This document shows positions 6,471 to 12,499 of a stretch of 12,499 bases of DNA, in pieces. Source of the stretch: Halieaceae bacterium UBA3479 (GTDB taxonomy: Bacteria > Pseudomonadota > Gammaproteobacteria > Pseudomonadales > Halieaceae); contig DFQW01000187.1 of NCBI GenBank assembly GCA_002377985.1, positions 1 through 12,499 on the forward strand, written 5' to 3'. The notes under the pieces are model-generated. The model was not told the origin of the DNA and did not search any database. It saw only the letters and a program-made list of their open reading frames with translations. The position numbers and the translations under genes are program-made. Position 1 is the stretch's first letter. Each line of letters begins with the position of its first letter.

Positions 6471-7787
6471 ATGTCCAAACAACTCCCTCTCGACGCCTAC
6501 TGGATGCCGTATACCGGCAACCGGCAGTTTAAGCGCGACCCCCGCATTATCGTTGCGGCACAAGATGTGTGGTTTACGGATGATCGGGGCAGGCGGATTC
6601 TTGATGGTCACTCCGGATTATGGACGTCCGGCCTGGGGCACGGGCATCCAGAGGTCTCAAAAGCCGTAGCGGAGCAAATTCAGACGCTGGATTTTTGTCC
6701 GCCGTTCCAGTTCGGGCATCCGGCTGCTTTTCAGTTGGCGGACAAGTTGCGCCAGTTGATGCCCGGTGATCTGGATTATGTGTTCTTCACCAACTCCGGC
6801 TCCGAGTCTGCCGATACCTCTCTTAAAATGGCTCGCGCGTATTGGCGTCTCAAGGGTCAGCCTGCAAAAACACGTTTTATCGGTCGGCAGAAGGGCTATC
6901 ACGGTGTGAATTACGGTGGCACCGCGGTTGGGGGGATTGGTGCTAACCGCAAGCCGTTTGGCCCGTCGCTGGAAGTGGATCACCTGCGGCATACTCTGCT
7001 ACCCGACAATGCTTTTTGTCGCGGCATGCCCTCATCGGGTGCGCATCTCGCCGAAGAGCTCGCCGAGTTGATTACCCTGCACGATGCATCGACGATTGCG
7101 GCAGTCATCGTAGAACCCATGGCGGGTTCTGCTGGTGTAATACCGCCGCCAGTGGGCTATCTGCAGCGGTTGCGGGATTTGTGCGACGCCAACGATATAT
7201 TGCTCATTTTCGATGAGGTGATCACGGGGCTCGGGCGCTGTGGCGCCAATACCGGAGCGGAAGCCTTCGGTGTGACGCCGGATATACTGAATCTCGCCAA
7301 GCAAATTACCAACGGCGCGATCCCGATGGGTGCGGTGGTGGCAGCGCGGGAGATCTACGAAACTTTCATGGCCAACGGCGGACCTGACTATGCGCTGGAG
7401 TTCGCACATGGCTATACCTACTCGGGTCATCCGGTGGCCTGCGCCGCAGGGCTTGCTGCTCTCGACGTGCTGACGCGGGATGATCTCCCTGCGCAGGTAG
7501 CAAGAGAGGCGCCGTATTGGGAGGCGCTCTTGCACGACAGCCTTGCTGATAAGCCTCACGTTGCCGATGTCAGGAATTATGGATTTGCCGGAGCGTTAAC
7601 CCTCGAGGCCTATCCCGGAGAGCCAATGCGGAGACCCTTCGAAGTGGCCATGCGCATGTGGGATAAGGGTTTTCTTGTGCGTTACGGCGGTGACACCATT
7701 CAGCTTGCGCCTCATTTTGTCATGCAGCGGGAGCAAATGAGTTCGTTGGTGGAGGCTTTGGCTGACTCACTTGACGAGCTGGCCTAG
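6471..7787 (+). CDS. Class III aminotransferase, omega-amino-acid (beta-alanine):pyruvate type
   Basis: A 438-residue PLP enzyme that probably moves the amino group of an omega-amino acid such as beta-alanine, or of a related amine, to pyruvate. ATG 6471 follows AAAAGGAGG and gives the usual N-terminus of this subgroup (LDAYWMPYTGNRQFKRDPRI, 7-26); an in-frame ATG at 6354 would add 39 atypical residues. Landmarks: DGHSGLWTSGLGHGHP (45-60), TNSGSES (107-113), the PLP phosphate and ring contacts GYHG (142-145), VEPMAGS (214-220), Asp248 in FDEVITG (247-253) that pairs with the pyridine nitrogen, and Lys277 in LAKQITNG, the Schiff-base lysine. Gly-Tyr-Thr-Tyr-Ser-Gly-His (314-320) is also typical. 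A PhzF-family gene follows 103 nt downstream. The exact amine donor is uncertain, because beta-alanine, taurine and amine transaminases share this architecture. Confidence 0.92.
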   Translation: MSKQLPLDAYWMPYTGNRQFKRDPRIIVAAQDVWFTDDRGRRILDGHSGLWTSGLGHGHPEVSKAVAEQIQTLDFCPPFQFGHPAAFQLADKLRQLMPGDLDYVFFTNSGSESADTSLKMARAYWRLKGQPAKTRFIGRQKGYHGVNYGGTAVGGIGANRKPFGPSLEVDHLRHTLLPDNAFCRGMPSSGAHLAEELAELITLHDASTIAAVIVEPMAGSAGVIPPPVGYLQRLRDLCDANDILLIFDEVITGLGRCGANTGAEAFGVTPDILNLAKQITNGAIPMGAVVAAREIYETFMANGGPDYALEFAHGYTYSGHPVACAAGLAALDVLTRDDLPAQVAREAPYWEALLHDSLADKPHVADVRNYGFAGALTLEAYPGEPMRRPFEVAMRMWDKGFLVRYGGDTIQLAPHFVMQREQMSSLVEALADSLDELA

Positions 7788-7803
7788 CGAGTGCCCCATT
7801 GCG

Positions 7804-7827
7804 ATGGCGGCTGTTGATCAGCGCCAT
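7804..7827. other. Intergenic hairpin between the aminotransferase and PhzF genes
   Basis: ATGGCG (7804-7809) pairs with CGCCAT (7822-7827); after a bulged G, CTG pairs with CAG around a TTGAT loop. No T-run follows, so it is not a standard intrinsic terminator. It could weakly separate or stabilise transcripts of the two genes; significance is unproven. Confidence 0.3.
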
Positions 7828-7890
7828 GAAGCAAACGGCGCGAATTATTCCGGCGAAGCGCGGGAGCGTTATTGGGGGGTGCCATAGATC

Positions 7891-8700
7891 ATGAGCCCGC
7901 GGTTCCCGTATTTCATAGCCAACGCCTTCACCGAAAGGTCGTTTGGCGGCAATCCTGCAGCGGTGATGCTGCTCGAAGAGTGGCTTTCGGACGAGCAATT
8001 GCTGTCACTGGCAGCACAACATAATCTTTCCGAGACTGCGTTTCTGGTCAAGGTTGGCGCGGATCGGTTCTCGTTGAGATGGTTTACGCCGACCTCGGAA
8101 GTTCCGTTATGTGGTCATGCGACACTGGCGGCGGCTCACGTACTGAAACGTGAATTGGGTGTCACCAACGATGTGCTGCAGTTCGAGACGCGTCTTAGCG
8201 GGACGCTGACCGCATTTGAATACGACCACGGCATTGCTATTGATCTCCCCGCGATATCCTACGAGCCGCACCGTGTCGAGCCTGCACTTGAGAAAGCACT
8301 GGGGGCGGCGGTGATACGTTCAGTCAGACCTGTTCAGGCGCCCTGGCAGGTGCTTTACGAGCTGGAGAGCGAGCGGGCCGTGCGTGCTTTGGCGCCGAAT
8401 ATCAGCGCCCTGGCGTCAGCAGTAGAACACTGCGTTATTGTGACTGCTCGGGGCCGGGATAGTGATTTCGTTTCGCGTATGTTTGCGCCCCAGTTTGGTG
8501 TTGATGAAGATCCGGTCACGGGTTCGGCGCACTGTATTCTCGTGCCTTTCTGGGCAACGGAATTAAGAAAGCGCGTGCTTCGGGCCGAGCAGTGTTCTGC
8601 CCGCGGCGGCACGCTGCACTGCACTCTGCACGATGATCGCGTCACGCTTGCCGGCCAGGTGGTGACATTTGCAAAGGGTGAGGTTGTCGCGCCCATCTGA
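7891..8700 (+). CDS. PhzF-family isomerase/epimerase-like protein
   Basis: A 269-residue cytosolic protein of the PhzF (diaminopimelate-epimerase fold) superfamily. The two-domain signature is complete: NAFTERSFGGNPAAV (11-25), Glu48 in NLSETAF (the equivalent of the catalytic Glu45 in PhzF), EVPLCGHATLA with His76 (70-80), and DEDPVTGSAH (205-214) with Asp207 and Ser212 matching PhzF Asp208 and Ser213. The catalytic set is intact, so it should be an active isomerase, but the family substrate is generally unknown outside phenazine synthesis, and no other phenazine genes are nearby. The ATG at 7891 gives the usual N-terminus; the ribosome site is weak (a G-run 11 nt upstream), so coupling to the preceding aminotransferase is possible. 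A terminator follows the stop directly. Role inferred only: modification of a small metabolite, perhaps related to the upstream transamination. Confidence 0.92.
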   Translation: MSPRFPYFIANAFTERSFGGNPAAVMLLEEWLSDEQLLSLAAQHNLSETAFLVKVGADRFSLRWFTPTSEVPLCGHATLAAAHVLKRELGVTNDVLQFETRLSGTLTAFEYDHGIAIDLPAISYEPHRVEPALEKALGAAVIRSVRPVQAPWQVLYELESERAVRALAPNISALASAVEHCVIVTARGRDSDFVSRMFAPQFGVDEDPVTGSAHCILVPFWATELRKRVLRAEQCSARGGTLHCTLHDDRVTLAGQVVTFAKGEVVAPI

Positions 8701-8732
8701 GCACTTATTGGCCGGTGCGTGAGGAGCACCAT

Positions 8733-8758
8733 GCCCGGTCATTGCTACCGGGCCTTTT
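8733..8758 (+). terminator. Intrinsic terminator of the aminotransferase-PhzF unit
   Basis: GCCCGGT (8733-8739) and ACCGGGC (8747-8753) form a 7-bp GC-rich stem with a 7-nt loop, followed by CTTTT. The T-run is on the plus strand only, so it stops the PhzF transcript. It reaches into the stop codon (8757-8759) of the convergent DUF885 gene. Confidence 0.85.
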
Positions 8759-10610
8759 ACAACTCTTTTTCAGCCATTTGCCGAGTCAGCCAGTCATCCA
8801 TGCGGGTCTCCAAGATGTCCAGGGGCAGCGCGCCGGCGCCCAGCATGTGATCATGAAAACTGCGAATATCGAAATGCGCTCCCAAAGTCGTTTCGGCGGT
8901 TGCCCGTAGCTCAAGCATCTTCATTTGTCCGATTTTGTAGGCGAGTGCCTGCCCCGGCCAGCCGATGTAGCGGTCGATCTCGTTGATAATATCGGCTTCG
9001 CTTTTGGCGGCATTGGCGATGAAGTAATCAATCGCTTTTTGCCGGCTCCATCCGAAATAGTGAATGCCCGTGTCGACGACGAGTCTTACTGCGCGCCACA
9101 TGTCGTAGACCAATTGTCCGTAGCGGGAGTAAGGGTCGGTATAGAGCCCCATGTCGTAGCCCAGGCGTTCTGAATATAGCCCCCAACCCTCGATGAAGGC
9201 GGTGAAACCGCCATTGCGGCGGAATTCGGGGAGGTCTGTCAGTTCTTGCGCCAGCGCGATTTGCAGGTGATGACCGGGCACACTCTCGTGCACGCTGAGC
9301 ACTTCCATTTCAAATTTCGGGCGCACTTCGGGCTTGTAGAGATTCACGTAATACCAGCCCGGACGACTGCCATCTGCGGCAGGCCGCATGTAATAGGCAG
9401 TGGTGGTGTCCGGGGCTTCCTCGTCGGGGATGGGGCGCACACCATAAGGTGCACGGGGCAGGTTTCCAAATAGCTTCACCAGCCCTGGATCGAGGCGCTT
9501 GGAAACCGCCTGATAACCTTCCAGCAGGGCCTCGGGCGAATCGTAATAAAACTGCGGATCGCTCCGCAAAAAGGCGTTGAATGCTGCGATATCACCCTTG
9601 AATCCCACTTCTTTGATGACGGCGTGCATCTCTCCACGGATCCGCTCTACCTCGCGCAGGCCGATGTCATGAATCTCGTCGGGGGTGAGATCGGTGGTCG
9701 TGTAGTGTTTTGCCAGACGGGCATACAGCTGTTTTCCGCCTGACAGCGAACCGATCCCCGGTGCGCGCGCTGCCGGTAGGTAGTTGACTTGCAGGAACTC
9801 GAGAAGTGATGCAAAAGCAGGGTTGATTTGCTCCGATATGATTTGCTCCGCGTCTTGCCTCAGACTTGCCTGCTCTTCAGGTGTCAGCGCGGCTGGCATG
9901 TTCCGGAACGCTTTGTAGAAAGGGCTGTCTGTGGTGTTCCCTTCAAGCAGATTCTCGATCTGCGCGGGAACCCTCGACATCACAATCTGTGCCTGTACCC
10001 GATTCTCGGCGATGCCTTGCTCGAGAAGCTGCCGGTATTGCGCCAGTTGTTGCGGCATGGCGCGCAGTCTTGCGAGCCAATCCTCATAGTCGGTAAGCGA
10101 GTCCATTGGCAGTCTTTCGATCATGCTGTGCCGATGCTGTGGGCCCGACCGCATGTCCAGCGCGATGAGGTGCAGCCCGTCCTCATATTCGGTGCGGTTG
10201 TCACGTAGCAAGCGCAGCAACATGGATCGATTGACTTGGCTTGAGGAGGACAACGTGGCGGGCTCGATTTGCTCGAGCTGCCGAACAAATTCGCCTTCCT
10301 TGGCATGCCGCTGGGCAAAAGCCTCGGGGCTCATGTCGGTCCACAGCTGATTACCCGAGCGATCGCCATAGTCCAGCCTCATCTCGGGATACTGGGACAG
10401 TGTCCATTGCCAGTGCGTGTCAATAACCTGTAGGAGCCCAGCCTCGGCGGTGACTTCATCAGACACGGCTGTGGGGTGATAGCACACCAAAAGTGCCAGA
10501 CCTGTCGCCGGGATAGACCACGCCTTTTTAAACCGCAACCAGCTATTTTTAGACTCAGGAGAACATCCGTGGTCTGCGAAGGACGATTTTTGGCGAGAGG
10601 TTGATATCAC
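8757..10610 (-). CDS. Secreted DUF885-family putative metallohydrolase
   Basis: A 617-residue protein of the DUF885 family. The core motif HESVPGHH (441-448) and FIEGWGLYSE (472-481) are its hallmarks; HExxPGHH followed about 30 residues later by a Glu resembles gluzincin zinc peptidases, suggesting peptidase-like activity, though few members are characterised. GTG 10610 (GGAG 10 nt upstream) leaves a 24-residue polar lead before the hydrophobic core; a TTG at 10538 (residue 25) would give a compact signal peptide RFKKAWSIPATGLALLVC... with cleavage near TAVS-DEV (50/51), so the true start may be 10538. Cys43 does not fit a lipobox. The gene lies 33 nt after the acyl-CoA dehydrogenase stop and is probably co-transcribed with it; why a secreted hydrolase follows a dehydrogenase is unclear. 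It is convergent with PhzF, whose terminator overlaps its stop. Confidence 0.9.
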   Translation of the reverse strand: MISTSRQKSSFADHGCSPESKNSWLRFKKAWSIPATGLALLVCYHPTAVSDEVTAEAGLLQVIDTHWQWTLSQYPEMRLDYGDRSGNQLWTDMSPEAFAQRHAKEGEFVRQLEQIEPATLSSSSQVNRSMLLRLLRDNRTEYEDGLHLIALDMRSGPQHRHSMIERLPMDSLTDYEDWLARLRAMPQQLAQYRQLLEQGIAENRVQAQIVMSRVPAQIENLLEGNTTDSPFYKAFRNMPAALTPEEQASLRQDAEQIISEQINPAFASLLEFLQVNYLPAARAPGIGSLSGGKQLYARLAKHYTTTDLTPDEIHDIGLREVERIRGEMHAVIKEVGFKGDIAAFNAFLRSDPQFYYDSPEALLEGYQAVSKRLDPGLVKLFGNLPRAPYGVRPIPDEEAPDTTTAYYMRPAADGSRPGWYYVNLYKPEVRPKFEMEVLSVHESVPGHHLQIALAQELTDLPEFRRNGGFTAFIEGWGLYSERLGYDMGLYTDPYSRYGQLVYDMWRAVRLVVDTGIHYFGWSRQKAIDYFIANAAKSEADIINEIDRYIGWPGQALAYKIGQMKMLELRATAETTLGAHFDIRSFHDHMLGAGALPLDILETRMDDWLTRQMAEKEL

Positions 10611-10643
10611 TGTGTGAGCGCTCCGCGATCGTATTGATAAAGG

Positions 10644-11792
10644 TCAGCGCCCCAGTAGAGATCGGGCAATGAGTTCGCGCATGATTTCAGAGGAGCCACC
10701 ATAGATGGTTTGGATTCTGGCATCCACATAGAAACGGGAGATGGGGTACTCGGCGGTGTAGCCATATCCGCCGAACAGCTGCAGACATTGGTCCGCCACG
10801 CGGCATTGCATCTCGCAGCTGGCCAACTTGAGCATGGCGGCGGTATCGGGTGTCAGCGTGCCGAGCGCATATTGTTGGGCACACTGCTCATAAAATGCGC
10901 GGTTGATCGCGATGTCTGTTTTTACTTCCGCCAGCTTGAAGCGCGTATTCTGGAACTGCGCAATCTTTTGCCCGAACGCCTGTCTTTCCTGCACGTATTC
11001 TATTGTAATTTTAAGGGCACCCTCGGACGCAGCCACCGCCTGCGCTGCGATACCCAGTCGTTCCCGGGGTAGTTCCTCCATCATGATGACAAAACCGCGA
11101 TTTTCTTCTCCCAGCAGTGCACTTGCCGGTAATCGAACGTCGTTGAAAAACAGGAGTGCCGTATCCGACGTGTGCTGCCCGATCTTGTCTATTTTTTTCG
11201 ATTTTTCGAAACCGGGACTATGGGCATCCACCAGAAACAGTGACGTGCCCTTGGCGCCTTTTCCTGGGTCGGTAATCGCGGCGACAATTACCAAATCAGC
11301 GTGTATACCGTTGGTGATGAAGATTTTTGAGCCGTTAAGCACCCACTCGTCGCCGTCCCGGACGGCGTTGGTCCGGATGCCCTGCACATCTGATCCCGCA
11401 CCGGGTTCGGTCATCGCCAGTGCCCCGACAACCTCTCCCTTGGCCATTCTCGGCAGCCACTGTGCTTTCTGCTCTTCGCTACCGTGGCGGCCTATGTAGG
11501 GCGCCACAATATTGTTGTGAATACCGTAACCCGAGGCGAAGCCGCCAAAGCCCATTTCTGAAAGCACTTCGATCATCGCGAGGGTGACGTGCGGCGAAGT
11601 GCCGGCGCCGCCGTATTGTTCTTCCATATCGGGGCAGAGCAAGCCCGCATCACCGAGGCGATTCCAAAGAGACCGAGGGATCATGCGTTCGGCCTCCCAC
11701 TCCTCATAATGAGGCGCTATTTCTTGCTCGAACGCCCGCCGCGCCATATCGCGGAATAGGGTGAGTTCGTCCAGATCAATGGCTTGATTCAT
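10644..11792 (-). CDS. Acyl-CoA dehydrogenase (long-chain/isovaleryl-type active site)
   Basis: A 382-residue flavoenzyme that inserts a 2,3-double bond into acyl-CoA, passing electrons to electron-transfer flavoprotein. ATG 11792 is preceded by AGGGG about 8 nt away. Domains: N-terminal helical (about 1-120), middle beta domain with AMTEPGAGSDVQGIRT (126-141) and NGSKIFITNG (153-162), and C-terminal helical with QRQAFGQ-type flavin contacts (269-275) and QLFGGYGY (338-345). The usual medium-chain catalytic Glu position (YEGT) is Gly365 here (IYGGSSE), but Glu244 in RERLGIA (243-249) matches the alternative helix-G base of long-chain and isovaleryl-CoA dehydrogenases, so the enzyme should be active. 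The fatty or branched substrate is not fixed. The DUF885 gene follows on the same strand; the PhyH gene is divergent. Confidence 0.95.
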   Translation of the reverse strand: MNQAIDLDELTLFRDMARRAFEQEIAPHYEEWEAERMIPRSLWNRLGDAGLLCPDMEEQYGGAGTSPHVTLAMIEVLSEMGFGGFASGYGIHNNIVAPYIGRHGSEEQKAQWLPRMAKGEVVGALAMTEPGAGSDVQGIRTNAVRDGDEWVLNGSKIFITNGIHADLVIVAAITDPGKGAKGTSLFLVDAHSPGFEKSKKIDKIGQHTSDTALLFFNDVRLPASALLGEENRGFVIMMEELPRERLGIAAQAVAASEGALKITIEYVQERQAFGQKIAQFQNTRFKLAEVKTDIAINRAFYEQCAQQYALGTLTPDTAAMLKLASCEMQCRVADQCLQLFGGYGYTAEYPISRFYVDARIQTIYGGSSEIMRELIARSLLGR

Positions 11793-11844
11793 GAGGATCC
11801 CCTGCGTAATTTGCCGTGGGTGAGTAGGAGAGCAGTGGTGGGGC

Positions 11845-11872
11845 AGTATACAGTGCTGTCAGTTGGTGTGAC
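11845..11872 (-). promoter_or_regulatory. Candidate sigma70 promoter of the acyl-CoA dehydrogenase operon
   Basis: On the minus strand, GTCACA (11872-11867) and TATACT (11850-11845) are separated by 16 nt; the -10 matches consensus at 5/6 positions and the -35 at 4/6. Initiation near 11838 would give a 46-nt leader to the ATG at 11792. Confidence 0.4.
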
Positions 11873-11873
11873 A
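11857..11873. promoter_or_regulatory. Inverted repeat TGTCA-N7-TGACA, candidate operator
   Basis: TGTCA (11857-11861) and TGACA (11869-11873) form a 5+5 bp inverted repeat around 7 nt. It overlaps the -35 box and spacer of the candidate dehydrogenase promoter and sits 25 nt before the divergent PhyH start, so a bound dimeric repressor could control both. Half-sites are short, so chance cannot be excluded. Confidence 0.3.
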
Positions 11874-11897
11874 CGAGTCAGCACACGGGGAAGGTCG

Positions 11898-12499
11898 ATG
11901 TCCATTAAAGACGATAACGGGCGGGCAAGGGCGACGTCAGGCGATGTCGAAACATTGATTGCTGGGCTTGAGATGTTCTTGCCCCGCGCTGACGCCATAG
12001 CCGCGATTGCGCAATTCGAGCGCGAGGGCTTTTGCGTTCTTCCCCAATTGTTGGAGCATGCCGCCGTCGATCGGTACCGCGCCGCCCTGGCTCCCTGGGT
12101 AGACACCGGGCCTCTAGGGCGCAATGTCTTTGAAGGAACCCGCACCCACCGGATTTACGCCATGCTGGCCAAGGATCCTATTTTCTGTGAGCTGGTCGCA
12201 CACCCGGTAGCCCTGTCTTGGGCTGAACATTACCTTGGCAACAGCTGTCTGCTGTCGGCCTGTCTGGCGATCTGTCTCGGGCCGGGTGAGTCCCCCCAGC
12301 CCTGGCATACCGATGACGGGCATGTCACGTTGGCGGCGCCCCACGATATGCTGGGCGTTTCCACATTCTGGGCGCTGGATGACACTACCGTTGAAAATGG
12401 TGCAACCGAGGTGCTACCGAGAAGCCACCTGTGGACGGAGACCCACTTTCCGGGTGCCCTGACTGATCAGGATTTTGCTACCGTCCACGATGCCGATGC
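11898..12499 (+). CDS. PhyH (phytanoyl-CoA dioxygenase) family protein, N-terminal part (truncated by window edge)
   Basis: From ATG 11898, with GAAGG 3 nt upstream, the frame stays open for 200 codons to the window end, so the C-terminal third or so is missing. It is a PhyH-family non-haem Fe(II)/2-oxoglutarate dioxygenase: FEREGFCVLPQLL (40-52) is the typical N-terminal signature, and PWHTDDGH (135-142) carries the HxD metal motif (His137, Asp139). NGATEVLPRSH (167-177) is the conserved turn preceding the distal region. The second metal His and the 2-oxoglutarate Arg lie beyond the edge. The family includes oxygenases of phytanoyl-CoA, ectoine and many small metabolites, so the substrate is open. 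An in-frame GTG at 11868 is possible but lacks a better ribosome site. The gene is divergent from the acyl-CoA dehydrogenase, consistent with but not proof of a shared catabolic role. Confidence 0.9.
   Translation, partial: MSIKDDNGRARATSGDVETLIAGLEMFLPRADAIAAIAQFEREGFCVLPQLLEHAAVDRYRAALAPWVDTGPLGRNVFEGTRTHRIYAMLAKDPIFCELVAHPVALSWAEHYLGNSCLLSACLAICLGPGESPQPWHTDDGHVTLAAPHDMLGVSTFWALDDTTVENGATEVLPRSHLWTETHFPGALTDQDFATVHDAD

Noticed and set aside
7891..8700. Phenazine biosynthesis locus
   Set aside because: Only a PhzF-family member is present; no other phenazine genes lie nearby and the family is broad.
10903..11499. 198-codon plus-strand open frame opposite the acyl-CoA dehydrogenase
   Set aside because: The sense gene is unambiguous, and the antisense product is Ser/Pro-rich shadow sequence with no recognisable motif.

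Overview
The window looks like chromosomal DNA of an aerobic, Gram-negative gammaproteobacterium. It is moderately GC-rich and carries a TonB-dependent receptor, several Sec signal peptides, a bacterial b-type cytochrome and a class II cytochrome c. The long, Vibrio/Shewanella-type PurC also points to gammaproteobacteria. The gene mix (TonB receptor, acyl-CoA dehydrogenase, PhyH dioxygenase, secreted M20 and DUF885 hydrolases) resembles oligotrophic marine lineages such as the Halieaceae/OM60 group, but that placement is inference. The DNA is densely coding: twelve genes, two of them cut by the window edges, and no non-coding gap longer than about 175 bases. I see no tRNA, rRNA, CRISPR array, insertion sequence or phage gene.

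Layout. Positions 1-1383 (minus) hold the N-terminal 461 codons of a TonB-dependent outer-membrane receptor. Divergent from it are purC (SAICAR synthetase, purine synthesis) and a small rhodanese/DUF442-like protein, likely one transcript. A 173-codon protein of unknown function (minus) converges on that pair. Next comes a secreted M20D amidohydrolase whose stop overlaps the start of a membrane b-type cytochrome by 4 nt. A periplasmic cytochrome c'/c556-type protein lies tail-to-tail with the cytochrome b. An omega-amino-acid:pyruvate-type aminotransferase and a PhzF-family isomerase follow on the plus strand and end at a clear intrinsic terminator. On the minus strand an acyl-CoA dehydrogenase and a secreted DUF885 protein form an apparent two-gene operon. 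Divergent from the dehydrogenase is a PhyH-family dioxygenase that runs off the right edge.

How they may work together. Most units are housekeeping or catabolic: outer-membrane uptake, periplasmic hydrolysis of amide or peptide substrates, transamination, acyl-CoA oxidation, and a small cytochrome b/cytochrome c electron-transfer pair. The acyl-CoA dehydrogenase/PhyH divergon has a plausible promoter with an overlapping inverted repeat, so those genes may be co-regulated.

I found no convincing evidence for a novel multi-gene system. The points most worth a second look are the hydrolase-cytochrome b translational coupling, the uncharacterised 173-codon gene, and the short repeats in the divergent intergenic regions.
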